NCBI GenBank assembly: GCA_008508345.1
Contig: QNGE01003222.1
Location: 1 to 64,000, forward strand
Length of the DNA: 64,000 bases
From: Paragonimus westermani
Lineage: Eukaryota > Platyhelminthes > Trematoda > Plagiorchiida > Troglotrematidae
Reading direction: 5' to 3'
How positions within the stretch are numbered: the stretch's first letter is position 1; each line of letters begins with the position of its first letter. A program made the position numbers and the translations under genes. Positions 42,990-55,139 of the stretch are shown here, in pieces. The notes below the pieces were generated by a model. The model was not told where the DNA came from. It saw only the letters and a program-made list of their open reading frames with translations, and did not search any database.

Positions 42990-44230
42990 AGAACTTTTTT
43001 TAGTGAACAAGGTTGACTACGTTGCTAAAATGAATGGTACAATAGCTGGTAAGACAAAGTACACGAATAAGACATCAACTATAAGCAGTGTGTTAAACCT
43101 ACCGGTCTACCCAAAGCGTAAAAAGGATTTTTCCTTTTGAGACCCAGTTTAGATATGTGCAACTCGCCCTACCATGCTCTGACCAAATGCTTGCCGGTCT
43201 GCTAGAACTAATCAGGTTGAACCTAGCAAAACATAGTCATGGAATACACTTCATTCTGTGAACTTGAACAGTCACAGAATGTTTTCATTCGATGCTGCTT
43301 CATCACTCGTGAACATGTCTTTACAAAAGGAAATTGGGTGTCCATGCGATTATGTCGAACATTACGACAAGTACATGGGCATCTCAAAGAGATAGAGGGG
43401 CAATGAGCTTGCTTCCGTGTCCTCTGTTAACTCACGTCAACTTGAGTGTAGTCACTGAACAGTTTATATTTTATGAAAGTTATGTTCACTATATTCTTTG
43501 CGTCTTCAATGAGGACTGTAAAATGAGCTGAGTTACAGCAGCTTTTAACTCAGTCCATAGCAATACTGAATTCACTAAGAAGTCGAACAACAATGGCCAA
43601 ATGAATTTTTTGGATGTTGGCATATTAAGAACAGAAAATGGTTCAATGCATCGAAAAGTGTACAGGAAACAGATTTGAACTGGTCATTACATTTATTATG
43701 ACGATTGCGTGCTGCCAAATCAAAGGTGAAACCTCATGCGATGTACAACGGGTAAAGTGTAAAACATCTGCACCGTTGACACTTTACAAGCTGAGCAAGA
43801 ATTTATAAAACAGGCGCTCACGAAAAATAATTACCCAATGCTTTTTAATCAGAAGACGATGCTGGCATTAGAGTTGAAACCTAGATCACTTTCTGTGAAT
43901 TAGGAAAATGCGGTTATTAGTCTCCCTTGAAAGGGAGACCCCTTGGCGGAAGTTACCGCAAGAAAGTTCAAAGAAGTCATTCGAAACAATCTACCCTGTC
44001 GTTTAATTGCGAAGGATTTTCCATTCAACTTCCTTTATCCTGTCACAACTCAGAGGCAATATTCCGTGTTGTGTGCACTCAGTTGTTTGCTCTTGTTGAG
44101 CGTCATATATTAATCATACTGCAAGGCGATTGCCTGATAGAGGGTGTGAACATAATTCTGTGTGGTTGAACAGTAGTGTGAGTAAAACGGTTTCAAGCGC
44201 GGTCGTTGCTCATTTGACCGGCTTCAATCT
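42990..44230 (+). mobile_element. PLE 4: degenerate Penelope-like RT plus endonuclease start
   Basis: Boxes occur in order on the plus strand. 43,006-43,060 has NKVDYVAKMNGTIAGKTKY, the block after the ADKG box. 43,161-43,190 has CNSPYHALTK, the family's NSPYH box. About 43,400-43,530 has a block aligned with RT motifs B and C, where MGSPLGPLLA has become AMSLLPCPLLT and the catalytic YVDD is gone (YVHYILCVF). About 43,540-43,670 has FNSVHSN, MNFLDVGILRTENGS and KVYRK. About 43,760-43,850 has CTVDTLQAEQEFIKQALTKNNYP. 43,905-44,165 is a linker with ISLPWKGD in decayed form, and a late segment in the place of the CxYxFxC start of GIY-YIG. It has several stops and frameshifts. It belongs to a different lineage from PLEs 2 and 5 (FCVFNED-type box). 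Confidence 0.87.
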
Positions 44231-45124
44231 TGCTGTCAGTAAGAAAGATGTCATTTAGGTTGTTTACTGATTGCCAAAGAATCGATCAAAAATGAGGAGA
44301 TTCCAGATATTGACTGTTTCCGAGACCATTAGTGCCTGATTGGGCAACCCTGATCTCTGTGCTCACGTGAAGTTTGTGCGCACGCCTTACTTTCATTCAC
44401 ATCTCGGTTATTTGTTTGCAAAGTGTAGGCACCCGATTGCTGAATGTTCGAACATAGACTTGGCCACCTTATAGTATTTTGGTTCCTCTCCGTTCTCTTC
44501 TTTTCCTTCCCTCTTCCTACACAGAGTTTGTTTTCTTTCTTCTTCATGGTTGTGTGGCAGGTAAACAGCAGTGTGAACCACTGATGTATCGGTCTCTATG
44601 ATAATGATGATGCGAACACTCAAACTCCCCTGGCCCACAATCAATCAAGCCCATAATTTGGAGCAGTGATTGCGCAACTGATAACAAACACGCTGTCCAT
44701 TGCCTCTACTGACCGTTTTCTGGACTCAACCTAGCTACTGCTTTCATAGCTTTTGTGGTGTACTTAATCTGATGACATGTTGATCATGAATCTACGATTC
44801 TTGATCAATGACGCTGAGTTCGCTTCACTGGAGGAACGTAATTTACTTCAGCTCTCTCACCTATGTTGTTGACAAAACACACGGCTGCAAGAGAGTATGC
44901 AAGATAGTTTTACATAACTTACATAAAATAAGCTCAAAATTCTTCCATTCAGTAGGTCGCGACACAAAATCTTGAAATCCACTCAGGTCTGCAGACTGTG
45001 CGGTGTAGGATGATTACTAAACTGTAATACTCATACGCCGGCCCAACAGTAACTTCATGTAATTAGGTCATATCTGCAAACTGCAGATGACCAGCGAGAT
45101 ACAGTGAAACGTGTCCTCTATGTC
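44231..45124. other. Short gap between PLE 4 and LINE 2; nothing recognised
   Basis: No recognisable coding motif. On the minus strand 44,470-44,550 is purine-rich (GA-rich), which opens lysine/glutamate-rich frames of no evident meaning. The rest of the PLE 4 endonuclease may have decayed here. Confidence 0.5.
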
Positions 45125-45930
45125 AGTGTAAGACGGGGTAGAAAGGATGCTGTGTGATAGATATTTTATATTACCCTTGTCTCTGTCACATCCAAGATGA
45201 TCACGGGTCTCATATTACGTCGGCTCCGGAAAGCCAGAGGGTTCCAGAAAAGAGAACGGGCGAGTTTCCGGCCTGTTCCTGGATGCACCGGTCATATTTC
45301 TACATCGTCACAAGTGTTGGAGCATCCGCACTCATTTTCTTAGCCGATGGCTGTTGTGTTTTTGGACCTAACAACTACTCCTGACTTGACTGTCCGATAT
45401 AATCTGTGGAATGTCTTCGTTGCAGAGCAGCTCCAACGGGGTGTCAGTCTATCAATGCCCGCTGCGGGTACGGAGCGCGCATTTGTGGGCGATTAGTTGG
45501 GGCGTACTCACTTTCAGCAGCGTTCGACAAGGGTGTCCGGTCTCCCTTTTTCTGCCGAACTACTTGATGGACGATATTCTGAAATAGGCATTTGGATTTT
45601 CAGAGGATCTTCCAGGTGGCAAACTAATTAGTATCGAGTATGCGGAGAAGGTTTTACCTATATCCTCTACAGGAAACATGCAGATCGTGCTGAAACGATA
45701 AAATAATATGACTGGTTTGCCTGGTATTCAGTTTTTTGTATTTCAAAGTGTAAAGTTTTGTTACAAGATCAGATGTGTTGTCTTTATGATTGTAGGCAAG
45801 TCACTGATGACTATCGATCGTTTAACAAAACTGGGAAGCATTATCTTGTGGCTGTTGATAACCAGAATAATCGCAGTGTTGTCAGTCAATGAGGTAGTCA
45901 CGGACTACGAAAGTTATGACCTCCAAGTTT
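45125..45930 (+). mobile_element. LINE 2: RTE-like RT core, degenerate
   Basis: This covers the RT core of the same LINE type as LINE 1, in broken frames. About 45,165-45,225 has ITLVSVTSKMITGLILRRL, in the place of the GISLL-V-SK-L box. About 45,257-45,330 has ASFRPVPGCTGHI and SSQVLEHPHSFS, in the place of AGFRPGRGC-DQI. About 45,350-45,420 has VVFLDLTTTPDLTVRYNLWN, in the place of FLDF-AAFDSV-R. 45,522-45,539 has VRQGCP. About 45,560-45,585 has NYLMDDIL. 45,639-45,650 is the catalytic box, changed from YADD to YAEK. About 45,735-45,775 has SKCKVLLQD. About 45,790-45,835 has a remnant of the FxYLGS box (RLTKLGSII). LINE 1 begins about where this one ends, so the two overlap only around SKCKVLLQD to YLGS. 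The upstream endonuclease is not seen. The loss of the two catalytic aspartates makes it inactive. Confidence 0.9.
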
Positions 45931-48893
45931 GAAAGGTCTTGACTGCCTAGTTGGGGAGTTTGCTATCACACAATGCTGGTTGAGAACACTCTCTGATATG
46001 GAGCTTCTCGCGGTCGGCCTGTGTCACTCAGTTTTAGTCTTAATTTACTAACAACCGGTAGTTTGATCTATTCATTGCCAAACGAACTAATCCACTTGAT
46101 ATTTTTCAAACGTGATGCACCTGGGTGAATGCTATTTGCTGAAGTGTGCCCAAGACCAACTGAAAATTCATAATTCCAGAAAACTTGGGAACAGTCGGTA
46201 GTTTGGTTCGTTGCTAAATGTGACCAGAATAAATCAAACCACACATGTTGTTAAAAAATTGGGCATTCTTAATCGATCTCAAGCGCATTCCAACAAATTA
46301 CGTTTTTAATGTTATTCCAATACTTTCCTTCCGTGTTTTTCACAGAACATCTGTGTTTATTCAGTAATCTGCTTTTACGTAGACTACTGGCAAGATCAAA
46401 GGTAATCGGAGCTCTAATACCCAAGGTTACGGCTGAAAGTTGAAAATGATGGTGTTTGCCGTGAACGCATTTTGTTTACATTGTTGCAATCACTTTACTC
46501 TCGACTATTAGAATACAAACAGTTGAGAATTTCGCAAACTAGATTCCTTTTTCTTCTAACACTGACAATTCTCTTGGTTTGCAGGAGTCATTTACATTTC
46601 ATGTGTTTTTACACTTAATACTTATACCATTCTACCCGAGGGTGTAAAACGTCAGCATCCCCTGAAGATACTTTATCGCTTGTAATGACAGTGAAAACAT
46701 TTTTGGAAATGTTGCACATAAGAGCTGTTTTCAAACGAAACGAATTAAAAGCATAGGTTACTGATTTCCAATTACTGGAACACTTCTGTTGACCAATCAT
46801 TGCTGCTTTGTACTTCGGTTTAGTGTCTCTGTAATCAACTCGCAAAAGACCCTAGATCATATTGAGATTTTGTGTAGGTCCTATGCTCACTCAAAATCCT
46901 TTGTTGGACTTCAACTTTAAATTTGCATCAACTATGAATGTCTATCCCAGACAACGGACGCTTTATCACCCGGGTTGTCTGGCGTTTATCGATAAGTATT
47001 TGAGAATTTGATTGATATAAACTGAATTCAAACTTTAGTGTTCCCTACATTCGACTAAAGTTTTCGCATTTAAGCCTTCCATTTGGCCCACATGGTAAGG
47101 CACTACATCCGAATATCGCTCTTGTCCGAGCCTGTCAACGATGCACTGTCACTGTCGGTATTGAATTTCACTTGTGATCTTGCTGGGCAATTACCTCCCT
47201 CACCGCGCTCACGAATTCACAATAGGCACGACCGAAATTTTATGGTTAAACACTCAACATTTGCATATGAGTAATGATCAGGCTTCATTTTCGCTCCGGA
47301 AGAAGACAATGATGTAATTATCACTTTCAATAGATGGCCCCACGGTTACGGTTCCTCATCAAGTTGAAATCACAGGAAATTTAAACATGTTCGGTAATAA
47401 AAACGTGGCCGGAATTCGAATTCGTATCGTAAAAAGAATGTGCTCCACTGGCAAACCACAGCAAGAACGGAACTCAGGCCTAGTGTTTCTTTCTGAAAGG
47501 ATCTAGTTGTGAAGACTGGGTGCAAAAACTGAGGTTGATGATGAGCGGTGCCGTTCTTCCCGGTGGTTTTCCCTTTTCATTTCCAGGAAACAACCATAAA
47601 CCTACCCGTAAAACAAACTATAAATTATAACAAGAACATTACCATTTTTCACACAAAATGATCGTGATTCTTCTTGAAATTACTTTCAGAACGAAGGTTT
47701 GCACATTTCGCGTGGACACTACTGACCGCAGCAATAATCAATTCGTCTCCTTCGATGTGTTATGTTCAACTCAGTATATCGTGATGTTAGCAATGCTGAC
47801 AGCCAAAAAGCAAGTGAAAATGTAAACCCCATTTAAACCGGAAATTCCTGTCCTCTTGGTTTGGACGACCTGGTAGTAGCTAATCCACAAGTAGGCCAGT
47901 GCATCACACACAACAACCGCTGGTAGACGTGATTAGGACCTACAGTGTCTTGCAGCAGGAAGAGGCCACAGTTTATAGTCCAACTTCTCTGATACTTTCT
48001 ATCGAACTAACTAGCCGGAGTATGACACCCGAAACTCCTAGGCTACTCTAGAAGGGGTTGGATAACTTCAGGTCAACAGAAAATAATTTCGGTTACTTAG
48101 CATGTGTAACAGTACCAAATGACCAGGATACATTCAAATGTGTAAAATAGGCCGTTATCACACCAACACGTACGGCACAACCAATAAAATCGCAGTGTCT
48201 TGCACACAAAGGAGGCAACAGTATGCAAGGCTTATTATGAGTTTATATTTGGCGTTTGTAAGCTAAGACATACCAACTGTATACACGCACGCATGCCAAA
48301 TCGACCCAAAACAAATATGAGCTGATAAAGCTGCGTCTGATGGCAAACGGGTGAGTTAGAACACCCAGAATAGCAATGAATGAAGTCGGGGGAATGATTA
48401 CATCACACAGAAACGCAGATGGAATTTCCGAGGATGGACATAGAGACTCAAAAAGTAATAACGAAGCAGAACAAAACAATGTAAATGTGAATAAGAACCG
48501 TAGAGCAAACGTATGAAATTAATTGGAAAAACTATGAGGTGACAACATGAGTTCAGTGAGGAAGCGCTTCGCAAGCCAGGTCTGAGCTCAAAAGTCAGCG
48601 GCAACGACAGACCACACAACGAGAAGTAAATGCTTTGTGAAAACAGTACTCACAGAAGGTCAGTGCAAAGATGCAATGTTAGTGTCACAGCCTGGATGAA
48701 GATAACAGATTAAAATGCATTAATTGCCCAGTATTTGGTTGTAAAACATGTGTACTTTGTGCGGTAGCGAAATGGAGGAGCTACCAAAAGAAACATATAC
48801 ACCTGTTTGGCGCACGGTCAAAATGCTGGTTTCCAGTGGGCAAATGGAAGACCATAAGATATCCCAGTCTGAAGAAGAATCGCACACGATAGT
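45931..48893. other. No recognisable gene (about 3 kb), 3' flank of TBCEL
   Basis: No domain or retroelement box seen. The end nearest 48,893 is the 3' flank of the TBCEL gene on the minus strand and should contain its 3' UTR. I do not see a canonical AATAAA on the minus strand within about 200 bp of the stop, so the polyadenylation site is undefined. Confidence 0.45.
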
Positions 48894-49145
48894 CTACCCT
48901 GACCGATGAAGTTGGTGATGTTCCGGAATACGGATCAGCTCAAACAAATCCCCGGTTTCAGGCTGGTACGAGTGAATTGCCCGGGTGGGAAAACGTAGTT
49001 CTTCTGGACCTTGAATTTGTGTCATGACTTGATCAAAATAGAATAATTTGTAGCGCCTTGACGAAGACGGATCGATATCAAACAACTGAAGGAATTGACG
49101 TTTGGCCTGGGACACTTTGAGGTTCACGTTTAGTTCATGGACGGT
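48894..49145 (-). CDS. TBCEL: TBCEL last coding exon (ubiquitin-like domain, stop codon)
   Basis: This terminal exon encodes 83 residues of the C-terminal ubiquitin-like domain of a tubulin-folding cofactor E-like protein and ends in TAG. It starts after a ctgtcatag acceptor, in phase 0 with the preceding exon (GAG|ACC). Features shared with animal TBCEL are a TVHELN-type start, the KLFYFD strand, and the ending GPEELRFPTRAIHSY followed by GDLFEL (human TBCEL has GPEE, RALHS and GD at these places). In the TBCE family this domain and the leucine-rich repeats act on alpha-tubulin; TBCEL is known to destabilise tubulin. The reading frame is intact, with no stop or frameshift. The open frame extends past the 49,127 GTG up to the acceptor, so no internal start is needed. 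Confidence 0.93.
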   Translation of the reverse strand, partial: TVHELNVNLKVSQAKRQFLQLFDIDPSSSRRYKLFYFDQVMTQIQGPEELRFPTRAIHSYQPETGDLFELIRIPEHHQLHRSG

Positions 49146-49248
49146 CTATGACAGATTGAAAATAGAGAGCAACACACCAACAAAAATTAACATCAGTCAC
49201 ACAGGAAACTTAGTTTCAACAATCCAACGACAGCACACAAACAATTAC
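49146..49248 (-). other. TBCEL intron, short (103 bp)
   Basis: GT (gtaattg) to AG (ctgtcatag), phase 0. It is much shorter than the two 5' introns, which are each about 5 kb. Confidence 0.88.
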
Positions 49249-49354
49249 CTCTCGACCATCTAAAGCAACGCGAACGCGGATAAATCGTTTCGGAGAGAGA
49301 TCAATATTGGCCAATGGCTCCAAGCGACCGTGTTGGCGCTCCAATTCCCAATAG
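49249..49354 (-). CDS. TBCEL: TBCEL internal exon (linker and start of ubiquitin-like domain)
   Basis: This 106-nt exon encodes YWELERQHGRLEPLANIDL, then SPKRFIRVRVALDGRE. The box HGRLEPLANIDLSP is the strongest family signature in the window: animal TBCEL and TBCE have a closely similar Y-L-GKLEPLAEVDL-P motif between the leucine-rich repeats and the ubiquitin-like domain. The acceptor lies in a pyrimidine-rich run ending gggcag; the donor is gtaattg. It enters in phase 2, completing an arginine codon (CG|C) begun in the previous exon, and leaves in phase 0. Confidence 0.94.
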
Positions 49355-52300
49355 CTGCCCAGAAAGATGGAAAAATTTGGGGAAAAGTAATCAGTACAAG
49401 TCGAGTGCAGGCTGCTGAATGCCTAAAAGCTACTTTTGTGTAACGTTCACAATTTGGCTACTGTGCTTAGATTTCAAAACGAAATTAACCCCGGGCACAA
49501 AACGATAGCAAAAATGTAGACTCATGTGGCACAACCACATAAGTCAATTTATATCGATGAATTTCATGTTTATATACTGATCCAACAAAAATTCTGAATC
49601 GGAAGTTCTAGTAAATTTTCGGCTTATCAAATAGATCTAGTATGCGAGGTAGTCTCGGGTATAATACGATCCGTGCACAAAGTTGCAGAAGGCTGATTTT
49701 GGGAAATCTCCTCGGTCTATAAACAATGGGGTGACAGGAGCATTCTTCAGTTTTTGAACAAATACAGCCTAGCACTTAATTGCCTTTATTTTGGTCCGGA
49801 GTACACAGGCATTGAATGTTAAGGCATCAAGCATGCTGGAAAACGATACCAAGGGCCAGATGACAATCGACTGTTTACAGATGTACAGATGTCTCATTCC
49901 TCAGCTCCTCTTTCAATCTTGTTGCAGTACAAAACAATAATCGACTTCTTATCGTCCCGCCTCTTCACGACCGCACTGTTCCGTAAACACCTGATTTACA
50001 CCGCAGTTTTTCAGCTGTCTACACAGTCGCACACAAATGCAGCAGAGTTTACAACGGCAAATTTGCTTTATAGACTGATCCCTTCCTCCCTAATCAAGCC
50101 TATAATCGAAATTTCTGAATTCTCTCAACGTACGCATCATTATCAATGATCTTTCTGGTAGTCAATGGCCCAAGGATCATGATGAGAAACATTTGTCACA
50201 CGTTATATTGTGTTATCTAATGCCATCTGTTAGGTTCAACATAATTGGCGCGTCTCGATACGTCTGAGCACAAGTATGCATATCTCAGAAATAGATGTTA
50301 GTAGAATAACGCGTTGCCTAGGCACACAAAGCCCTGTCGGGAAAAAACAAAGCTCGCACTAACGAGGTGCATGCGCTAGCATGCTCTGGAACCAATTTTA
50401 CTCCAAACATTATGAATATGTTTATTTTATTTCGATCTCACTTCCAACTATATGGTCCAGCAGAATTTAATCTTACATGATACTGGACGGAGTGCTGAGA
50501 ATGATACAACATTTCAAGAGGAGCTGACAAAAGTGAATATCATCAAATCAAAATCAAACTTTCTAAATGGAATAGCCCCAGGGTTAGGCTGCCTCAGGAG
50601 AAGTGAACGACCAGTTAAGATGAAGACTGACACGTGCATCTCCGGATGTTTATAAGCATGCTTTGACAACACCTGAATATCACCTGAATGATCACCACAC
50701 TAAATCGTGATTCACGCGCCAACTACACAGTGCAGAGAAAGCAAAACGTCAGTGGTTGCGCACATTACACCATCACCAAGGTCGATCTGTCAGGAATCAG
50801 TTGGTGTTCAGTACGGCACGGGTAAACCGTAACAGGTCTAAGAAAATATACTTTTTAAAAGGAAGTTTCACCACACGACTAATTCGAACGCTACACTGCT
50901 GTCATAGCAATCAGGGCGAATTAGTCCAACCGATGCAGTGTATGTGTTAACCGATCACCCTGTGATGTCCCAAAATGAAGTCGCCAGAAAAGCGATCAGC
51001 TGACGGACATCGCAGGCTCGGACCAGCGTGTGTCTGGCTCACACTCAGGCACGTTCTAGGTCAGATGACCCACGCGTGAAAGGCGGATGAGGCGGACAGC
51101 CGGCGTATCAGCTGAGAGTGTACCGGGGTTTGACGCGGAACAAGTATGCAGGTCGGCGCGCAGAATGGCATATACCACCACCCAACTGCCAACACGTATT
51201 TCTTAAAACCGTGTGGCTGAGGTAGAGTATAAAAAGACGGAAAAGACAGAGCAGTAGACGTGTCACATGCATTCAAATTCCCTGCCAGATTGACGATGGG
51301 GCAATTTACTTAGTGGTATTCCACATTTGATCTGAGACTGTCGTATTTTAGAATTATATCACAGTGTTTTACCCCTACGGAGAAATCCCCTGAGGACAAA
51401 GCTGTAATCCGAGAAACACTTTCACTGGGGTGAGAAGCTTTCGAATTAGGTATCTCCACTTCAGAAACAAACCTTCCGAAACTACAAAATAATTGGGTTC
51501 GGCCCTCTCAATAGCATAATCTACAGTAAACCTATCGGACTAACCCTGTCGTGCTTAAGCAGTTATTGCATCAAATCTCACGGATCCGTTGATATGTAAC
51601 CCTTCCACAGTGATCTGGCGAGCCACAATCTAATTTACGTTTGATTAGGAAACCAAACCAAACGTCAAATCAATCCCCAATAAAGAAGCTCTATGGCCTG
51701 TGAATGTTGCTGCTCGGGAAATACCTCTTGCAAAAGTGAGTATGCAGGAGATATCATAAATCGATTTCGAGCCGAAGCAACTGGAATAAGCGACTCGAAA
51801 AAAGCAGGTTCTTTCGATCGGAAAAAGAAAGAAAGCCAAGCTTGAATACTTGTTTGGAGCATTTTTAGGCAACGAACCGCGAGAACATGAATTAAAATCT
51901 AATATTCCTCATGCTACTGGTCTTCTCAACTTGATACTCAGCTCAACTAGCACGACAGTCCTAATGGTGTCATTCGGGACAAAAGTAGCTGGGTTCGGAT
52001 CACTGCTAACCGACTCTCTCCAAACGTTATCCCAACATTCACGTAATAATGCAGCAGCAGAACAGTAAACCTTGAAGACTGTAACGCCTAAACGTTGATT
52101 CAAATGACCAATATGTGTCATAATATTCTATCTTGAACACCTAAATGCACGCAACTTTCACATTATCATAGGTTACTCAACCAGCCCCTTCTGGAAGGAA
52201 GCTCTAGGCTCTAGTTTTGCTCTCGTTAGAACTCGTCAACGGTGCATTTCGTTGCTACGACTAGGAGTTGGACTCCGGATATACTTCTATGAGGTAACTG

Positions 52301-54500
52301 TGTTAACCATATTAAACACGGTTGAATTGCCACACTTACTAGTAATCAAAATACAACACAATAAGTTGAGTGGTTTCCATGCGTCCAAATTTGAGAGTAG
52401 GTCTAATCGTGGCATCAGTGTCGCAGTGGTGAACACGTTTGCATCATGGAAGCGTGTTTGGAGTTCAAATTTTGGCTTTGTCAGGGATATGCACTAATGA
52501 CAACCTCTAACAAAAGCGAAACTCGTGTCTAGTGTTTCTTTTCAGAAGAAGCTGGCTGAGAATTTTATAGGAATGCAAAAGCTGCGGCTAGTTGTGAATG
52601 GTTTTCAAATCAGTTTAACGGGTCTCCTACTACTTACCAATATTATGATGTTGGTTACCTAAACAGGGAATCCTTCATCGATGTGTGATGGTTACATAAT
52701 AGCCAGAATCAACTGCAAGCGACTTGAAGGCCTATGGTAGACTTTGCAACTAGCAGCAACCGTGATGAGACATCAAAATCACTCATAAGCTTGTGACAAT
52801 TCTGACGAGATAAAGTTGTCTTACTCTCCGTATCGTGCTCATGTCAGGCGAATTTTAAGAAGCTGAACTGTTCCCGAGAAGGAACGGCTCCAAGGATGAA
52901 ACAACTTTGCTGTCCTGAAATAGGCGTACTGTACTACTAAACATTTTAACGTCCAAAACTACGAGGCTCAAGAAATGTGGAAATGTTGAGAAATTCGTTG
53001 GTGCATAAAATTTAACCAACTTTGACAGGCAGGATTTGATTACAATGACACCATAGGTGAAACACTTTTAATCAAAGCGTTAACACATCAAACTCTGTGA
53101 ATGGGCGACTTCCAACCAAGCGACCAGTTTGATCTTTTCTTAGATTCATAATTTCAATAAGTGACCGTAAGCAACACGAATTTCTATCATTTGCGATATA
53201 CTTTTCTATTATACTACTCCTCATCACAATTGATGAGTTCATTGATCTACGAATCACTTTTTGCAAACCAATGTTCCCAAAAAATGTTTCTAGCAGAAAT
53301 GGTCGCACTTGCCATCGTGACCAGGTAGCCTAGATGTAAGAGGACTATGTTGTTATTTAACGAGATTTTAACTCAGGAATCTCATTTTCCGAATCTATAT
53401 GCAATTCTTGAATTCATCTATTTAGAAGCTCCCACAATCCTATAAAATTTATTTGTAATCCGGCCCTCAGTTCCGCCATAGGGTTTGTTCAACTAAGCTA
53501 ACCTACACTGACCTCAAACTCTGTGCGGATGTGAAGAGCACCCGAGAGGAATATGCATGAACCCAGTCTGCCTCAAGATACTGAGTGGTATAATTTACAA
53601 AGCAATGTTTCATGCTTAGTTCGTCTAAGAGAGTGCAGTCATCTTAAGACTCTAGGAGTGTTCTTTCAAGGTGCTCTTAACGTTCTTAACATATCGTAAA
53701 CAGCTACTAGCAGTTACCCTATACGTTTGCGTGCCGGGCTATCGTCGGGATTTCCTTCAATAGGCCTCCCAATGCTTCTTGCCACACAACGATTCTAACT
53801 ACGGTGTTTGCGCTTATTGAATCAAAGTTATTGGAAGACCTGAGTTGAATGTCCAAGCATTTTTTAAAGAATATATATACCACGGTTCATAATTCACGTA
53901 CCTCGTAACGGTGCGTCACGACAGCAGCGGCGGGAAAACATGTGGTACCCAAACACCAAAACTGTGAGTCTCAAGAACCATAGAATTGTCAACATGGATG
54001 GTAAAATCAGGTCGGTTTTGTTTGTTAAGTACAAAGAAATTTGAATAATCGGGAGTGTCGTTCAGTAGGTGAACCAGAGATACGGTGCTCTTTGTGTCAG
54101 TGCTTAGAACAAGTGGGGTTAAACGGTCAGTATAAATGCGAATTTTGATTTCGTTCACGTTAATTGTGTTCGCTGACATGCTTTTGTAACATTACCAGAT
54201 GAATTTGTCAAAACTCAATGAGGTTTGGGCGTTTTCATCTTGGTACTACTGTAATCGTAGCAGAGTAGTTTACGCAAAAATTCTCCCTTTTAAGAAGCTG
54301 TGTTCACTGTGGTCATGATCGTATTCGCCGAAGTTAAAACGCACTAAACTGACCAATGTGGACTTCAGACCACAACAAATTCTCCGACTGTACTATTTTT
54401 AAGGCCTTTCGTCTGTTTAAAGTCTACCGCCGGCAAGCAAAATAACGAGAACTCTGTTTCGACTAAGTATGTGTTTTTAAAATTGTATTCGATCACTTAC
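49355..54500 (-). other. TBCEL intron of about 5.1 kb
   Basis: Donor gtaagtg, acceptor gggcag. It holds no recognisable coding element, apart from one unexplained coding-looking minus-strand frame at 53,916-54,179, listed separately. Other open frames (for example 49,889-50,149, + strand) match nothing I know. Confidence 0.85.
53916..54179 (-). CDS. Unassigned 87-codon open frame inside a TBCEL intron
   Basis: ATG to TGA, with a balanced, protein-like composition (begins MSANTINVNEIKIRIYT; contains NKQNRPDFTIHVDNS). I do not recognise a family. A good donor-like site (GAG|gtacgtg) lies 15-20 bp past the stop. An AG-ended stretch precedes the ATG, but it has a poor pyrimidine tract. It could be an alternative terminal exon, a nested small gene, a repeat relic or chance. 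Confidence 0.2.
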   Translation of the reverse strand: MSANTINVNEIKIRIYTDRLTPLVLSTDTKSTVSLVHLLNDTPDYSNFFVLNKQNRPDFTIHVDNSMVLETHSFGVWVPHVFPPLLS

Positions 54501-54658
54501 CGATTGGGTCGCGAGTGGGGCTCCACTTGGCCGTAATATCGAACAAAGTCGCGTTCAGCTGTTTCACGTTCCTCCGAATCAACCGCACTTCGATTGTAGG
54601 TAGTCAGTTGGGGTAATCGGGCAATCACATGGGCCCGACAATCAGCTTCAGGCCAAGA
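54501..54658 (-). CDS. TBCEL: TBCEL internal exon (LRR-cap region)
   Basis: This 158-nt exon encodes SWPEADCRAHVIARLPQL, a short linker, then ERETAERDFVRYYGQVEP. The box VIARLPQL followed by an ER--AER-F-RYY motif is diagnostic of the TBCE/TBCEL family (human TBCEL has VIARLP and ERFFIRYY at the same spacing). It caps the leucine-rich repeats. The acceptor is tcgtacag after a pyrimidine-rich tract; the donor is CG|gtaagtg. It enters in phase 0 from the LRR exon and leaves in phase 2, which matches the next exon exactly. The upstream extension of the same open frame to 54,871 is intron sequence, not coding: it lacks family similarity and begins beyond the acceptor. Confidence 0.93.
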
Positions 54659-55139
54659 CTGTACGAGAAAAGTGAAAATACGGAAACTGCCTGACGTAGG
54701 TTGAAGGAAACTCGTGTAGGTCGTCAGATTCTGGCCGGTATTTAAATGAAAATTGTGAATGATCAGTGAGGAGAGATGCCTACGAAAAACACGCACGGGC
54801 ACCGTGACTTGCAAGACAGCCATATAAGAAATCACCTTAAATGACCTCGATGTCGCGCTCATGTTCTGCATCTTGTGTTAATTTCACAATAACTTCAAGC
54901 CACGACTTCGTGACAGCGGTAGGTATGATTTTATTACAGAACCGTCATGCTAAGTTTACCTTAATTTGTATTAAATACGCGGGATTTTCTTAAACCAGTG
55001 ACAACTGAGCATAGATGATTACCACAAGCAGTTCTTCTAGTTTAGTACTTTTCTTGGCTGTTTGATTTCCTCACCGATTTTGATTTACGAGGGAAAATGC
55101 AGTGCAACAGTTAAAACAATAAATCACATTCACTCCTGA

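Noticed and set aside
44329..44644. Lysine/glutamate-rich minus-strand frames
   Set aside because: Produced by a short purine-rich tract; no domain, no splice context, and overlapping frames are equally open.
46947..46982. Inverted repeat CCAGACAAC ... GTTGTCTGG
   Set aside because: Nine-bp arms around an 18-base loop are within chance expectation; there are no flanking duplications and no coding element between the arms.
6997..47236. A 22-base similarity (three transitions) between 6,998-7,019 and 47,215-47,236
   Set aside because: About ten such matches are expected by chance when all pairs in 64 kb are compared, and the flanks do not align convincingly.
47480..52560. Shared CTAGTGTTTCTTT in similar contexts near 47,484 and 52,532
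   Set aside because: Exact 13-base matches are common by chance at this scale; the flanking similarity is too weak to claim a repeat family.
54659..54871. Upstream half of the open frame containing the TBCEL cap exon
   Set aside because: Lies beyond the tcgtacag acceptor, has no family similarity, and using it would break the phase-0 join to the LRR exon.
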